From Thermothelomyces thermophilus ATCC 42464 (lineage: Eukaryota > Ascomycota > Sordariomycetes > Sordariales > Chaetomiaceae): a DNA stretch of 64,000 nucleotides. Below, in pieces: positions 23,723-36,258 of this stretch. Position numbers and translations under genes: made by a program. The notes under the pieces were generated by a model. It searched no databases and was not told the DNA's origin. It saw only the letters and a list, made by a program, of their open reading frames with translations. Where the stretch lies: assembly GCF_000226095.1 (NCBI RefSeq), contig NC_016476.1, forward strand, positions 4,030,001-4,094,000, read 5' to 3'. How positions within the stretch are numbered: the first letter of the stretch is position 1; every line of letters starts with the position of its first letter.

Positions 23723-25136
23723 ATGCGCCTAATCAACGTCAAGACATACGAGCTAGAAGAGTTTCTCGACAAACCCCCCAACTTCGCGATACTATCGCAT
23801 CCTTGGGGCCACGACAGCGAGGAGCTGACTTTCCGCGATGTTGAGGAGGGGAGGGTCCACGAGCCCGGCGTAGGGTCGGCTAAGCTCCTGGGAAGCTGTC
23901 GACAAGTCGTGGCAGACGGCCTCGGATACGTCCGGATTGATACCTGCTACATTAACAAGACGAATCTGGTCGAGCTTAGCGAGGCTATCAATTCCATGTC
24001 ACGATTATATAAAGGTACTTCCCTTTGCTATGCCTACCTGTGGGATGTTCCTGACGACGACAGGCCCGACAAACCCGGCTCCAAGTTCCGCACAAGCCGA
24101 TGGTTCAGGAGAGGATGAACCTTACAGGAGCTGCTCGCACCTAAACACCTACGGTTCTACAACGCGGAGTGGGGTCTCCTCGGGACCTAGGCCGGTACTC
24201 TGCGCACCGTTATTGGGAATATCACCGGCATCCCTACTAAAATCCTTCGGAGAAAACCCCCCAGGTGCGCAGTGCGAGCGTTGCACAGCGCATGTCATGG
24301 GCTGCCGGGAGGGAGGCCAAGAGGAAGGAGGACATCGCATACTGTCTACTGGGAATTTTCGGCGTAACAATGCCCATGATATATTATGGCGAGGGTGGCG
24401 AGCAGGCCTTCCCCCGACTGCAAGAACAGATCACGAAGAAGACGAAAGAACGATTCTAATTATCCTAGCGTAAAGACTTCCTAGCCCAAACGAGACTCCC
24501 ATCGACAGCCCCGACCCAAGCCGGCCAAGTTACGGCCGGGAGAATACTGGCAACCACCCCGTCAGATTTCGCCCATTCTGGGCACATCATTGCCGCGCGC
24601 ATGATCGATCGGGCACGCGGGTGGGGCAGAGGAATACCATGCAGTATTGCAGCCAACAACCGCATCCGGCGTCTCCCACGAGGTCATCCACATCAGGAAC
24701 GACGCTCCAGACAAGAAGTCTGAGGACACATAGCAACACTACTGGCTTGACGACGCGTTTGCCGAAGTCAACCTGGATTTGATTGATATGTACCCTTCAT
24801 CTTGCGGGGACAAAGATTTGTCCGTGATTATGGTACCGCTTGCACCATCGGATGATGCTACGTCTCAGGTCTTAGCCCGGTTTCGCCATGGCGAGCAAGA
24901 GTCCCCGGATTTCGTGATGCTCCTCGAGGTCAAGCAGCGGGACACCTCGACTAAGCCTGAGTGTCACATTATGATATGCAGCAGGAACACCCCGCTTCAG
25001 GAGCTCGCCGACAGGCTGCAAGAGGTGGTGCAAAAGGCATCTGGGCGGGACACTGCTAGCAATGGATTGCTACACTTACGCGTAGCATTGGATCCGGATG
25101 CGCAGCAGTCGATGTTTAGCATCAAGCCAGAAATAC
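23723..25136 (+). pseudogene. HET-domain (heterokaryon incompatibility) pseudogene, cut by Copia A
   Basis: It opens with MRLINVKTYELEEF and FAILSHPWG, the standard HET start, then GYVRIDTCYINKTN, SRLYKGTSLCYAYLWDV and SRWFRRG-stop-TLQELLAP, where a TGA (24116-24118) replaces the usual Trp. A second stop lies at 24188. The frame changes near 24265, where VAQRMSWAAGREAKRKEDIAY and CLLGIFGVTMP continue. Stops follow at 24457 and 24466 and near 24720, and the frame changes again before AFAEVNLDLIDMYP. The C-terminal part (24779 on) runs straight into the LTR at 25137. HET proteins trigger cell death after fusion of unlike strains; this copy cannot. The damage upstream of the LTR is separate from the insertion. 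Confidence 0.85.
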
Positions 25137-25351
25137 TGTCAGAAGCTGTGGAGCTTCTAAGAGTATTAGCCACATACGTGCCACAGCGTATGAGGCGTCG
25201 TTGCCAACGCATTGGCCAGTTCCTTTATCTATAAATATCAGTCGTTTTGTCTCCTTTATAGATAGTTCAACAAGGCACTCTTTCCTTCGTATAGCCACCT
25301 ACTACAGACACTGCTTTCAACGCTCTAGGAAGCTTATCACTACGTTCGGCA
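25137..25351 (+). repeat. 5' LTR of Copia A
   Basis: TGTCAG...TTCGGCA, 215 bp, homologous throughout to the solo LTR at 2558-2770. It is preceded by AATAC and followed by GTTATAAGCCTGG, a plausible primer-binding region. The Gag start is at 25479. Confidence 0.85.
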
Positions 25352-25478
25352 GTTATAAGCCTGGCGCCTTGACTGCTCCTCTACTGACGCATCTTCAATA
25401 TTAGTGGTAGCTTCTTTCTTCGGTTACGAACTCTCTTACCTTGCTTCTATACGCATTTGATGACGTATCCGTCTACCA

Positions 25479-27802
25479 TGTCCGAGATCCTAGTCAAGAC
25501 TTCTACGTGCCTTATAGGGCCTAGTTCCTAGAACTTGTGGTATATTAAACTATAGTTGTAGGCTAAATTCGCCAGTATATAGGGATTTGTTAACCTTGAC
25601 GGCGACCATGAGCCAGATCTAGAAGTTCTATAGCGCCTAACCTATAAGCAAGCTAGAGATAACCTTATCCTAGCTTCCTGGGAGTAACTCTAAGAAGGAT
25701 TGTCGCCCTTGATATCTATAGATTTAATACCTTCTAATATAGCTATTATAGCTAAATTCGTATAATTATAAGACTCCTTTTATAAAGATTTTATATATAC
25801 TATGGATATTAGTAAGTAGATAAGATAGCTATAATACTAGCTAGTATATACTATAGATCCTAAACTCTATAAAGCTATAAAAGTATATAGGAAGAAGGAT
25901 ATTAACCTTATTAAGGGGATTATCTAAACGCTTTACTCTATACTTATATTATCTATTATAATGCTCTATATAATAGTTATAATATAATATATAACTAGTC
26001 TTAATATAGCTAAGCGTTTAAGAGTTAATCTATAGCACTAGATTTATAACTTTAATATTGCTTTTTAGTAAATTATCTAATATGATATCCTAGAAGTATA
26101 GGGCGTATAAGGACTTTATACCTTTCTTAATATTATCGCTATATATATTTTACTAATCTAGGTAACAAATAAGAGGATAGAAATTAAGCTTACTAATAGT
26201 ATAGGATAGCTACTTCCAGAGCTTAGTACCCTTATTATGATAGCTAAGATCTTAATTAATAATAATATATAACTTAGAGTCTCTTAGAAGTATAGAATCT
26301 TCTTGATAACTTATATACTAATACTTCCTATAGCTTGGAAGAGCGGTAAGGAGAGAGGTAGAGACTTATATAGAGACTCTTATAGCAGTTAGTAGCATAA
26401 TATAAGATGTCCTTATAAGCGCCTAAGACATCTATAGGATCTAATAGACTGCTATACGCTTAAGTAAGCTATCTATAGTGACGAGCAATGCTTATACCTT
26501 TCTAATAAGGAGTATAAAAAGATTTGCTAGGAGCTTGATAAGCCGAAGTAGGCTAGACTAAAAGATTAACTTATTACTAAATAGGGGGAGCTATCCTATT
26601 CTAGGTAGTTAGGGGTAAGATACTCTAATTCCCTTAATACATTAATTATTAGCCTTTAGCTACTTAGTAAGCTCTTAACTTACTATAAAGCATTTAATAT
26701 AGTTACTTTATAATGTTATCCTCTTTTAGAAAGCACTTTATTAGACTTATATAACATGACCTACTTAGTTAATAATAAGAAGTTCCTTTTACCTAAGATA
26801 TTTATTAAGGTAGAAGATCCTAAGTTTATTAAAGTAGGTATAACGACCTTCTCTATTAGTAGGAAGGGTATTTAGATAATTAAGAACGTTCTAAATAGTA
26901 TATATAAAGTATATACTAAGAGCCTAATACTTAAGGATATCGCTATCGTTAAAGGATTCTATATTGATATTATCTTAGAAGTTCTATTACTTAAGGTAGG
27001 CACTTAGTATTATAGCTTAGACTACTTATTATGTTTTAGAATACTAGAAAATAACATTATCCTTTATAAGTTAGAATATAAGTATAATCTTACCTTCCTT
27101 AAATATAAGCTACTTTTCTACTACTTAAGCTTCCTAGACTACATCTTAATTAGTAAAGCAGGTATTATAAACGTTTATATATCTTTATAGAACGTATTTA
27201 TTATATATAGTAGAAGGTCCTAGATATAAGCGTTACCTACTATAAGAGAGGATACCAAGGATCTTTAGTACTTAAGAGCTAGCTACCTTAGACTAGAAGC
27301 GTTAAAAGCGCTTATTAATAATACTAGAAACGTCTATATTAAGGGAACGGCACGTATTAAGTATAAGAGCTACGCTTATACTTACGTAAGTAAGGTCATC
27401 TCTAGGAAAACATTACCTAAGTAGAAGTCGGCGTGCCTGTTCTAGTAAGTAGCCTAGGATCTATTTAACTATCCTAAAGCGATTAATAGCTCGCGATAGC
27501 TGCTTATAATTGTTAACGAGTATAGTAAGAAGCTCTTCCCTTTCTTTCTAATAACAAAGTCGCTAGACTAGATTATAGGAATTATCTAGAATTTTGAGAG
27601 CTAGGTAAGATGCTAATATAGGCTTGCTATCCATAAGATCAAGTAAGATAACGATACTATGACGATTATTTTAGTAAGGCATATACTAATATACTATTAG
27701 ACTTAGGCTATAGAAAGCAATATTAATCTTAAACTCTTACCTTTATATACCTATAAGCCTAACAGACTAGTAAAGCAAGTAAGGTAAGAGCTAATCTTAC
27801 AT
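25479..27802 (+). pseudogene. Copia A gag, protease and first part of integrase (decayed)
   Basis: Gag begins MSEILVKTS and has the W-N-L-W-Y and GFVNLDGD blocks of Copia Gag near 25540-25610. A protease/pre-integrase region follows at about 26750-27170 (LVNNKKFLLPK, then a version of HTNIVSL reading FYIDIILEV). Integrase core blocks are at 27480-27790 (IVNEYSKKLFPFFL, IHKIK.DNDT, LPLYTYKPN). The frame then stops abruptly at Gypsy B, in the middle of the motif ..ELIL that resumes at 59555. TAG stops are scattered throughout. Confidence 0.8.
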
Positions 27803-28250
27803 TAAGCTAGTGCTAACCCTCTAGGGCACCACTTAGCACCTCTAGAACCAAACCTCTATCTAGTCAGATAGGGAGGAGCTTCGGCTTAAAAAGTCCAGGG
27901 CGTCCGAGTATTTACGGTCACAGCAGGCAAGTCCGACTATCTAGATAGTAATAACGATAGGGGCGAAGGCGGCGATGGTAATATCCCTCTAGATAGACGT
28001 AAAAGAGTCTACTTATATGGAAAAAGATATCCTAACTTATAAAAGAAAGAAGAAATATATCTTATTACTCTAATCTATTAGAGTAAATAAGTGTTAAAGC
28101 TATCTATTGTCCTTATCTATCTCTCTAGTACCCCTAGATAGGTAACCTCTATTTATACCTATCGTATATAATAAAGCTTTACAGAACTAGAAAAACAAAA
28201 CTGTACCTTACGTCCTTCTAGTTATATTAAGAACTTCTAGCCCTAGTCTA
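27803..28250 (-). repeat. Gypsy B LTR (3' in element orientation)
   Basis: 448 bp, nearly identical to 59103-59550. The blocks CTAACCCTCTAGGG and GGAGGAGCTTCGGC are shared, and both end CCCTAGTCTA. Most differences I could spot are C/T or G/A; a few, such as an A/C near 28055, are not. Confidence 0.88.
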
Positions 28251-29487
28251 TACTTCCCCTTCGAATTCGCCCTAAGGCTCCTACTAGCGAATTTATACCT
28301 AAAACCTTACTTACGTTCCTTATAATGCCTAGCCTACTTGGCTCTACTATTACCCTTAGGCAAAGACCATTTCTTAGACGCCTAATGCCTTTACTAGGCT
28401 TCTACTTTAGTATCTAGCGTATCCTAGCCTATAAACTATAGCAGGTACTCCGGAACTAGCTCTGGATCTTTAGGCCCTAAACGTTTAAATAGTAGGGGCT
28501 AAGTCTATTTAGTAGGATTATCGTTAGGACGATACTAACAAGCCTATCCTTTCTTAGCGGCTTAGGTCAAGTATATCTCCTATATCTATACTAGCTTACT
28601 TGGCTTTATCTTGGTCTAACTAGGCGGCCGTTATATTACTAGAGGCGCTTACTTAACTAGTTACTACTATTATAACCTTAAAGGTTTTCCTTATCCTTCT
28701 ATAGCTATAACTTACTCTTCTACCTATTTTACTATATATTAGTAGATAGCTATCCTTAGCTTATAGAGATACTTAAGTACCTATTAGAGTAGCTAAGGCG
28801 GCCTAAGTCCCTTAGGTACCTTGCTAAGGAACTACTAGATAGCGTTATCTAAGGGAACCTAGCGATCCTTTTTCATGGCTAGTTACTCCTTTATTAGTAG
28901 CGGATTATCTTCTCCTTCCTTTATCTGGATAGAGATAACTAATTTTGCCTATCCTGGTTATAGCTATAGTTATAAAACCAGCGGCCTGTAAAGTAGCTTA
29001 TCTATAGGCTACCTAGGTAGTTAATAGGGATAGATATCCCCCTAAGGGTTCTTTGGCTTTTCTAGCCGGAGGGAGCTATTAGGCAGATGGCCTAGAGCTA
29101 TCCAGATTATTCTAAGCTAGAGCGTTAATATCCTATTCTTAGCCTTTGTTACTTTTAGCCTTATATATAGATAGCCCTTCTACTAGGGGAGCTTAAGCCG
29201 TGCCTTATCTCTCTATTATATCTCCTGAAAGTAGAACCGATAGAACTTAGCTACCTAGACGCTGTATTCCTACTAACCCTTTTACTTTGATATCGCCTAT
29301 ACTATCGGCTAATATATATAATCTTTAGGCAGTAGAAAAAGAAAGCTAAGGAAAATAACCTTATCCTATAGAGTCTTAAATAGATCTTTTCGACTTTGCT
29401 TATTAGAAGGATAGGAATCTATATAATAAAAATAAGACTCTATCTAGTTATATATAGCTATAGCCTAGTATAATTATTATAAGTAAT

Positions 29488-29820
29488 TATCACAGGCCCG
29501 GGCTTCACCCGGGCTAAACAATGCCAGGCTTTGCCCGGCAATAGACCAGACCTACCCGGCAACAGACCGGACCCACTCGACCCACCTAAGCGTGTATAAT
29601 TGGTTCGCGAGACGTTCGTAGGTCGTTTGTAGGGCGCGCGGTCAGGGCCCGCTTAGGACCCAACCCGGAGCCTAACCAGGCCCTACCTAGGTCATGTATA
29701 TACACACTAAAAAAACGCTCCTCTATATAACTCTTATATTCTTCCTCTTTTTTTTCCTTAAGGTAGTCAAATAGAATATTATACGCTTATCTATAGTAGC
29801 TATAAGGCTAGTATATTACA
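29488..29820 (+). repeat. Gypsy D 5' LTR
   Basis: 333 bp, starts TATCAC (RIP-altered TGTCAC) and ends ATTACA. Same length as 43716-44048; differences are mostly C/T or G/A transitions plus small indels that cancel. Confidence 0.92.
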
Positions 29821-29879
29821 TTTCGACTACCTTCCTACTAGTAGTAACTCCCTAAGGGAGTTATCGATAATGTAGTCAT

Positions 29880-32800
29880 GACGGATTCGATGATATATGG
29901 GCCTTTAGGCTTAGCGGAACTATAGGAGCTCGTCTGTTCCCTTTAAATAGTAGTAGAATAGCAGAACGCGACGATTAACACTTTCTAAGCATCCTAAACC
30001 TAACCTGTCCTAACCCCTAAGTTAGCTAGGGTACCCCTTGAAGCTTAGCAGCCGTAGCGAAAGCGTCTCCTAACTAGACAACCTTTTGACGGTAAAAAGG
30101 AACTCTTCGTAGTATGGAAGAGTATAATAGAATATGTCCTTGTAGCTAACAGAGATTTTATCGGCTCTAATCACGACTAATGGTTCTTTATCCAGGAAAA
30201 CTTCACATGCTAGGTATAGACTTGGGTTATAGCTTACTATAAATCTATAGGCCTAAAAGTTAGGTATAACCTGATCGAGTTCCTTTAATATCTCGAGAGT
30301 ATCTTCTCTAACCCTTATAAGAAGACGGTAGCCCTATTAGAACTAGAATTCCTTTAATAGAAAGATGATAAACTATTTGCTGCCTTTATTATTTGGTTTA
30401 AGGCTAAGCTATCAAAGGTAGGTAGTCTCCTTTAGAGCGATAAGCTACGCTTAATCAAATTATAATAATGCCTCTCTTTGAAACTTAAATATATGGTAGT
30501 CGGACAAGGAATTCCCTAGGATAATTACATGATAGTAGTTAAAAAATACTATAAGATTGTTATAAATCTCGAGGCTCTTTGGCTTAGTGACAAGTATTAG
30601 CAGATATAGGGGTAGTAGGCGGTACCTAAACCGTAGAGAGAGAAGGACGTAGAAGGAGATATACCAATGACTAGAATTAACTTATTACGTACTAACCTAT
30701 AGAGGAAGGTACCTAATAAGGATAGGGTAGGAAAACGTAGGGGTAATGCCCTATAGGCGAAATAGGTTAGTCCGGAAGTATATATAGCCTAATAGGTAGC
30801 TAGAGTATATATCTGGTATAGGTAGAAGGGTTACTTTATTACTAAGTGTTACTTTGCCTCTGTTTTAAGGCTGGTATAGCAGAATTAGCTAAGAACCGAT
30901 ATTAATGCTTTAGAGACTAAGGATTAGAAGGAAGATAATAACCTATCTAATGAAGAAGACGGTAAGTAGGGAAAAGAGTAGCCCCTAAGCAAAGTCTTAC
31001 AAGGGGGCTAGAAGATTATAACTACCTAGAAGACGAGTTTATGGAGATTAGCAAAAGAATAGATGGACCTCCTTTTCTTATTCTAATCTTCTTTAATTCT
31101 ACTAGCTTTGTAAACGCTTAAGTAGATAATAGATGTTCTAGCTATAGCATTATTAGTAAGAGAATATACTAGAAGCTTAGAATCAAGTATTTTAGTTTGC
31201 CTACTATATATACCCTTAGGACTATGACTAGACTATAACGGGACTAGAAGATCACTTAGATAGCCTGCGTTATAATAGATATCAATGGCTAGAAAAGTTA
31301 GGCTGTGTTTTACATAGTCCTAAGACTTATATATAACGTTATATTAGGTCTTCTATAGATAGAATACTAGAAGGTTAAACTAGATATATATATAGGCGTT
31401 CTTAAAATCAGGATATAACTAGGATTACTTATCTATAAGATCTCTTCATAGTCGAGATAGATAGGAATCTCCTAAATTATAGGTATAGTCTTTATAGGTA
31501 TAGTTCAAAGGGTATAGAAGAAAAAGACTTCCGATACCTTCCTAGTTACTAGTATCTAGGAAATAATAACTATCCTAGAATTAAGACGCTAATTTGATAA
31601 AGAAGGTATAGGGAATAGGGGTACCTAACCAGGGCCTAGTACGGAGTTAGAGGTCACCTTACTAGACAAACTTTACGACTTTACCGACCTCTTTAATAAG
31701 GAGAAAGCTAGCAGACTTCCCCTATATTATAGCGTAGCTAATTATTATATTAAATTAAAGGAGGGCCTAGATAGAAAGATCCCCGAACTCCCTTAGGGGC
31801 CTCTCTATAATATGCTATAGGATCATTTATTAGAAGTCCGAAAGCAAGTTATTGACTTGCTAGATAAGGGATAGATCCGAGCTAGCTCCTCTTCGGCTGC
31901 TGCCCCTATCCTCTTGGTAAAGAAAGTAGATAGAGGTTAAAGGTTCTATATTAACTATCGAGCGCTAAATAAGATTATAAAGTAAGATTAATACCCCCTC
32001 TTGCTTATTAAGGAAACGCTTCGCTCTCTAGCTAGAGCTAAGTAGTTTATAAAGTTAGATGTCTAGGCGGCCTTCTACTATATCCGGATCGCGGAGGGCT
32101 ACGAACATTTGATAGTATTCTAGACCTGGTTTAGCCTCTTTAAGTAGCTTGTCTATCCCTTTAGACTTATAGGCGTACCTATAACCTTTTAATAATATAT
32201 TAATAACGCTCTTAGCCTAATGTTTAGAGACTTTATAATAGTATACCTTGATAATATCTTAGTTTATACTTTAGGTAATAGGAAAGATTATATAAGGTAA
32301 GTAAAGGATATGCTCTAAAGGTTATGAAAAGTAAGACTTATATTAGACCTTGAGAAGTATACATTTACTATAAAAGAAGTTAAGTACCTTAGCTATATTA
32401 TAGAGGTAGGGGCCTAGGTCTATCTAGACCCTGAAAAGCTAGCTACCATCTGTAAGTAGGAGGTACTACAGAAGGTTTAGGGAGTACGAAGCTTCCTAGG
32501 GTTTGCTAATTTCTACTAAGACTTTATCCCTAACTTTTCTAGGCTAATAGAACCCTTGACCAGTTAATCTATAAGAATACCCTATTCTAGTAAGGGACTA
32601 AGGAATAGAAGGCCTTTGATACCCTTAAGACGGCCTTTATATCGGAACCTATCTTTGTATAATAGGACCCCGAATGGGAGACGATACTCGAGGCAGATTA
32701 CTCTAGGACGGCGCTAGGAGGGTGCCTATCCTAGCAAGGAGAAGATAAGGTCTTATACCCTATAGCCTACCACTCTATAAAACTAACCCTAGCTAAACAG

Positions 32801-34680
32801 AACTATATAATCTATAATAAGGAGTTACTTATAATTATCTTGTACCTAAAGGCCTAGTTAGCTAAGCTTTGTAGTATTATAGCTCCTTTTTAGATCTTAA
32901 CTAACTATAAAAACCTCGAATACTTTTCCTAGCCTTATTTAATTAGTGAGCAGCAAGCTCGATAGGCCGAGATACTCTCCCTCTTTAACTTTAAGCTCCG
33001 TTACCAACCTAGGTTATAAGCGTCCCGCCCTAATACCTTGTCCCGTCGCGAACAAGACTTTCCTAAAGACGTATAGCGTATAGTATAACTCTTCCTTGCT
33101 ATCTAGATAGATATGATAGATTTCTTGACGTTATCTAAAGTATCCTACCTCCCGAAGGGGAGTACTATTTTCATAGATAAATAGCTAGCAGCCTTATAGG
33201 ATAAGGGAGTTATTAAGGACGAACATTATATATACTGACTCTAGGCTATATAGGATAGGGCCTGAAAATTTCTAAAGGAAGTAAATATAGTGTATACCTA
33301 GATTATAGACTACTCCCTTAATATATAGGGTACTCTTTAGTTCTGGGGTAGACTTTAGCTCTCTATATAGGAACTATTTACTATTACTATCCTTTAACGT
33401 GTCTATAACTCCCCTATATTGGGTTACCTAGGGAGGAATAGGCTATTTAAAATGCTCTAATAGGACTACTATTAGGATTTTATATCCCTAGATATAAGGA
33501 GGTTTGTAAGGAACTATTATATATATTAAAGGGCTAAGGTTTTACGTTAACTACGATAAGGACTCCTCTAGCCCCTACTTATCACTAACCGCTTCTAGAA
33601 ACAGATTTCTATCGATTTTATAGTCAATCTCCTTATATAAGACAAGAATTTACCCTGGTACCTTATAATAATTACCGACCGGCTATTAAAGTACGTCTAG
33701 CTCGAAGCTATATCCTTGATGGGAGCCGAGGCGTATATACTCTAGTTCCGGGACGTATAGTAGCGGTTTTACAGATTTCCGATATAAATTATTACTAATC
33801 GCGGTTTAGACTAGCTTAGCCAGTTTTAGACTACTCTCTATGAGACTATCGGAATCGAGTAACTATTATTAATAGCCTATTATCTATAGATAGATAGAGG
33901 TATAGAATGTATAAATTAGGAGGTATAGATTATCTTATAGACTATAGTTTCCTTTGCCTAGTATAATTAGCCTAAATATCTACCTATATACTAGCTCGCG
34001 ATTAATAACTATAACTCGATAGTAACTAGGACAAGTGCGAGCTACCTCTTCTATGGTTATAATATAAGCCTAATATAGTTTACTAACCTGCTAGACGCTC
34101 CTACCTTAACCCTATAAGGAAGAGCTATTAACTTCTTACGTTATTTAAGAGAAGGTATAGAATAGACCTAGGCTACTATTACGTATATATAGTAGCACTA
34201 GCAAGAAAACGCTAATCGTTCTCGACACCTAGCTAAAAGATTTAAGGTAGAGGATAAAGTATAGCTATCCCTATATAATATTAAGACTAACTACCCTAGC
34301 TATAAACTTAATTAGGTTAATGCTAAGTATAAAGTAATTATAGTACTAACGCTACTAACGATAACTCTAAATATTCTCTATAGCCTCTACCTTACCTTTT
34401 ATATTAACCTTATCAAGTATGTTATATCTAACCTACTACCCTTATAACGTATATTAGATTCCTAACTAGACCTAGTATTAGAACTTTCTCAGGAAAGACC
34501 ACTATAGGAAGAATATAAAGTAAAAGCGATCCTTATAACTAAGAATATAAAGGGGAGAGGAAACCGATATAATATATTTATAAAATAGAAAGGATATAAT
34601 ACCCTAACTTAGGAACTACTAGAAAATCTAGAAAATACTAAGGCACTTAACACGTTTAAGTAGAAGTAAGGAGATATATA
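29880..34680 (+). pseudogene. Gypsy D gag-pol with C-terminal chromodomain (decayed)
   Basis: Gag starts MTDSMIYGPLGLAEL and has a capsid-like region (FDGKKELFVVWKS and on) and one degenerate zinc knuckle (W-Y-R-x-K-G-Y-F-I-T-K-C-Y) near 30.82 kb. RT blocks: PILLVKKVDRG, RFYINYRALNKII (about 31.91-31.98 kb), YPFRLIGVPITF, and Y-L-D-N at 32244-32255 (normally Y-L-D-D), then VRSFLGFANFY near 32.49 kb. RNase H and integrase follow with many frame problems. A chromodomain-like end lies near 34.5-34.67 kb (NRYNIFIK.KGYNTLT.E.LENLENTKAL). Chromoviruses use that domain to target marked chromatin. Confidence 0.78.
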
Positions 34681-35773
34681 TTATAATGATAGACTAATTA
34701 TAAATAGGAGGTAAGGAAGAGTATAAAAGCAAACAATTTAAAATTTTTCACATATATAGGCAAACCTAGGGCAAACAGGCAACAGACGCATATAGACACG
34801 TTATAAACGCGCTAACCTATTAATTACAAAACAAAAACACAATAATTAGCGCGTATTATACACTTACTCTATAAGTTCCTCCTTAAACTCCTCCTCCTCC
34901 TCCTCCTCCTCCAAGATGTTAGTAGGCTCCTCGCGGTCGTAGATCGGGTACGCCACGCGGTTGGTAGGCAAGGAAGAGCAGCGGGTATAAGAGCGGCCGA
35001 AGTTAATCGGCACGGGTGTAGGGCGCGCGGAGGCGTGCGAACGGGCGTGGGAGGCGGGCGACGGCGTGTCCAAGACGTGGGCGACGAGGGCGGCATTGGT
35101 GTTGACTAAAGTCGACATGTTCTCATTTGTATGCTATATCTGGTGTAGCATGTTGTCGTTCTATACTATGGTGTGGTATATAAGCTGCCTAATAGCGTAT
35201 AGGGTAGGGGTAGGGGTAGTGGTGGCCTAGATGATATTGCTATAGTAGGTGGGGGTATAAGGGGCGGTGACTAGGCCTAGGTTATTGGTAGAGTAGTAGG
35301 AACTTATAGCCTAGGTAGGGGAGAAAGTAATATAGCTAGGGGAATAGTTAGCCTATATAGCCTTTAAAATTATAGTAAACGAGTGTACTAATATAGAGAA
35401 CTTAGGTATTAAGATAGCCTTATAGGCACTCTAGGTAATAATCTTATGGTAAGTAAGGGAGGTAAAGGTAGTATTGGTATTATAATAGTATATAATTTTT
35501 CTAATATTTATATATAGGTAGGGGTTATTAGCCTAGAGCTATAGATCCTAAATATAAGGGTTATAAGTAGTATAGTAAGTTATATAGGAAGTGCTATAGC
35601 TAGGAATATATATAACTTAGTTACTATATAAGAGGTAATAGATATAGTTAAGGTAATACTACTCCTTCTTAGGTAATAACTTAAACTCCTTATTAGAGGA
35701 GTTACCCTTAATAGTAAACCTACTAAAGGAAGTATCCTAGTTCTTACGCTATAAGCAAGGGACTAGTCAAAGT

Positions 35774-36192
35774 TGTCACGGAAATATACATGCAGATGCT
35801 ACCTAAGCCACTGGCACAAATGGGCCAATCAAGTCGAAGGAACGAAAGGACCAATTACAGCATAGGAAGCATAGTAATCACTACGCTCACCAGTGATCAG
35901 GGTGATCACCACCATGCGATCACTCACGATCACCGTAATCAGGAATGATCACTAGGATTATATATACATATAGATAGTCACTTGTTATGGTAGACTCTGA
36001 GAGTTCACCAGTGGTAATAATCATAATCATAGTACTTATACCAAGTATTGCTGATTACTGTGAGAGATAACTTTAAGTGTTGTTATAAACCCTTTAGCTT
36101 TACCGAATCCCTTAGACAACCTGTACGCTTGTCCCACTTTACCTACCTCCGTCTGGACCCTTTTAGAAGAAGTCTGAGTTAGGTTTGTTATA
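35774..36192 (+). repeat. Gypsy C 5' LTR
   Basis: 419 bp, TGTCACGG...GTTATA (RIP-altered GTTACA). Contains direct and inverted variants of GTGATCA around 35895-35955. Aligns end to end with 42846-43264; differences seen are transitions. Confidence 0.94.
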
Positions 36193-36258
36193 CGTTGTTA
36201 CTACTCCCTTTGTTCTGTTATAGTTCAGAACGGAGGTGACTTTGACCTCGATATTGAC

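Noticed and set aside
35195-35222. Telomere-like TAGGGG/GTAGGG run
   Set aside because: Short and irregular; it encodes a Thr-Pro-rich stretch in the antisense gene. No true TTAGGG array is present, so not a telomere.
35895-35965. Clustered GTGATCA-type repeats that could suggest a CRISPR-like array or operator
   Set aside because: Irregular spacing, present in both LTRs of Gypsy C, eukaryotic context; internal LTR repeats, possibly regulatory for the element.
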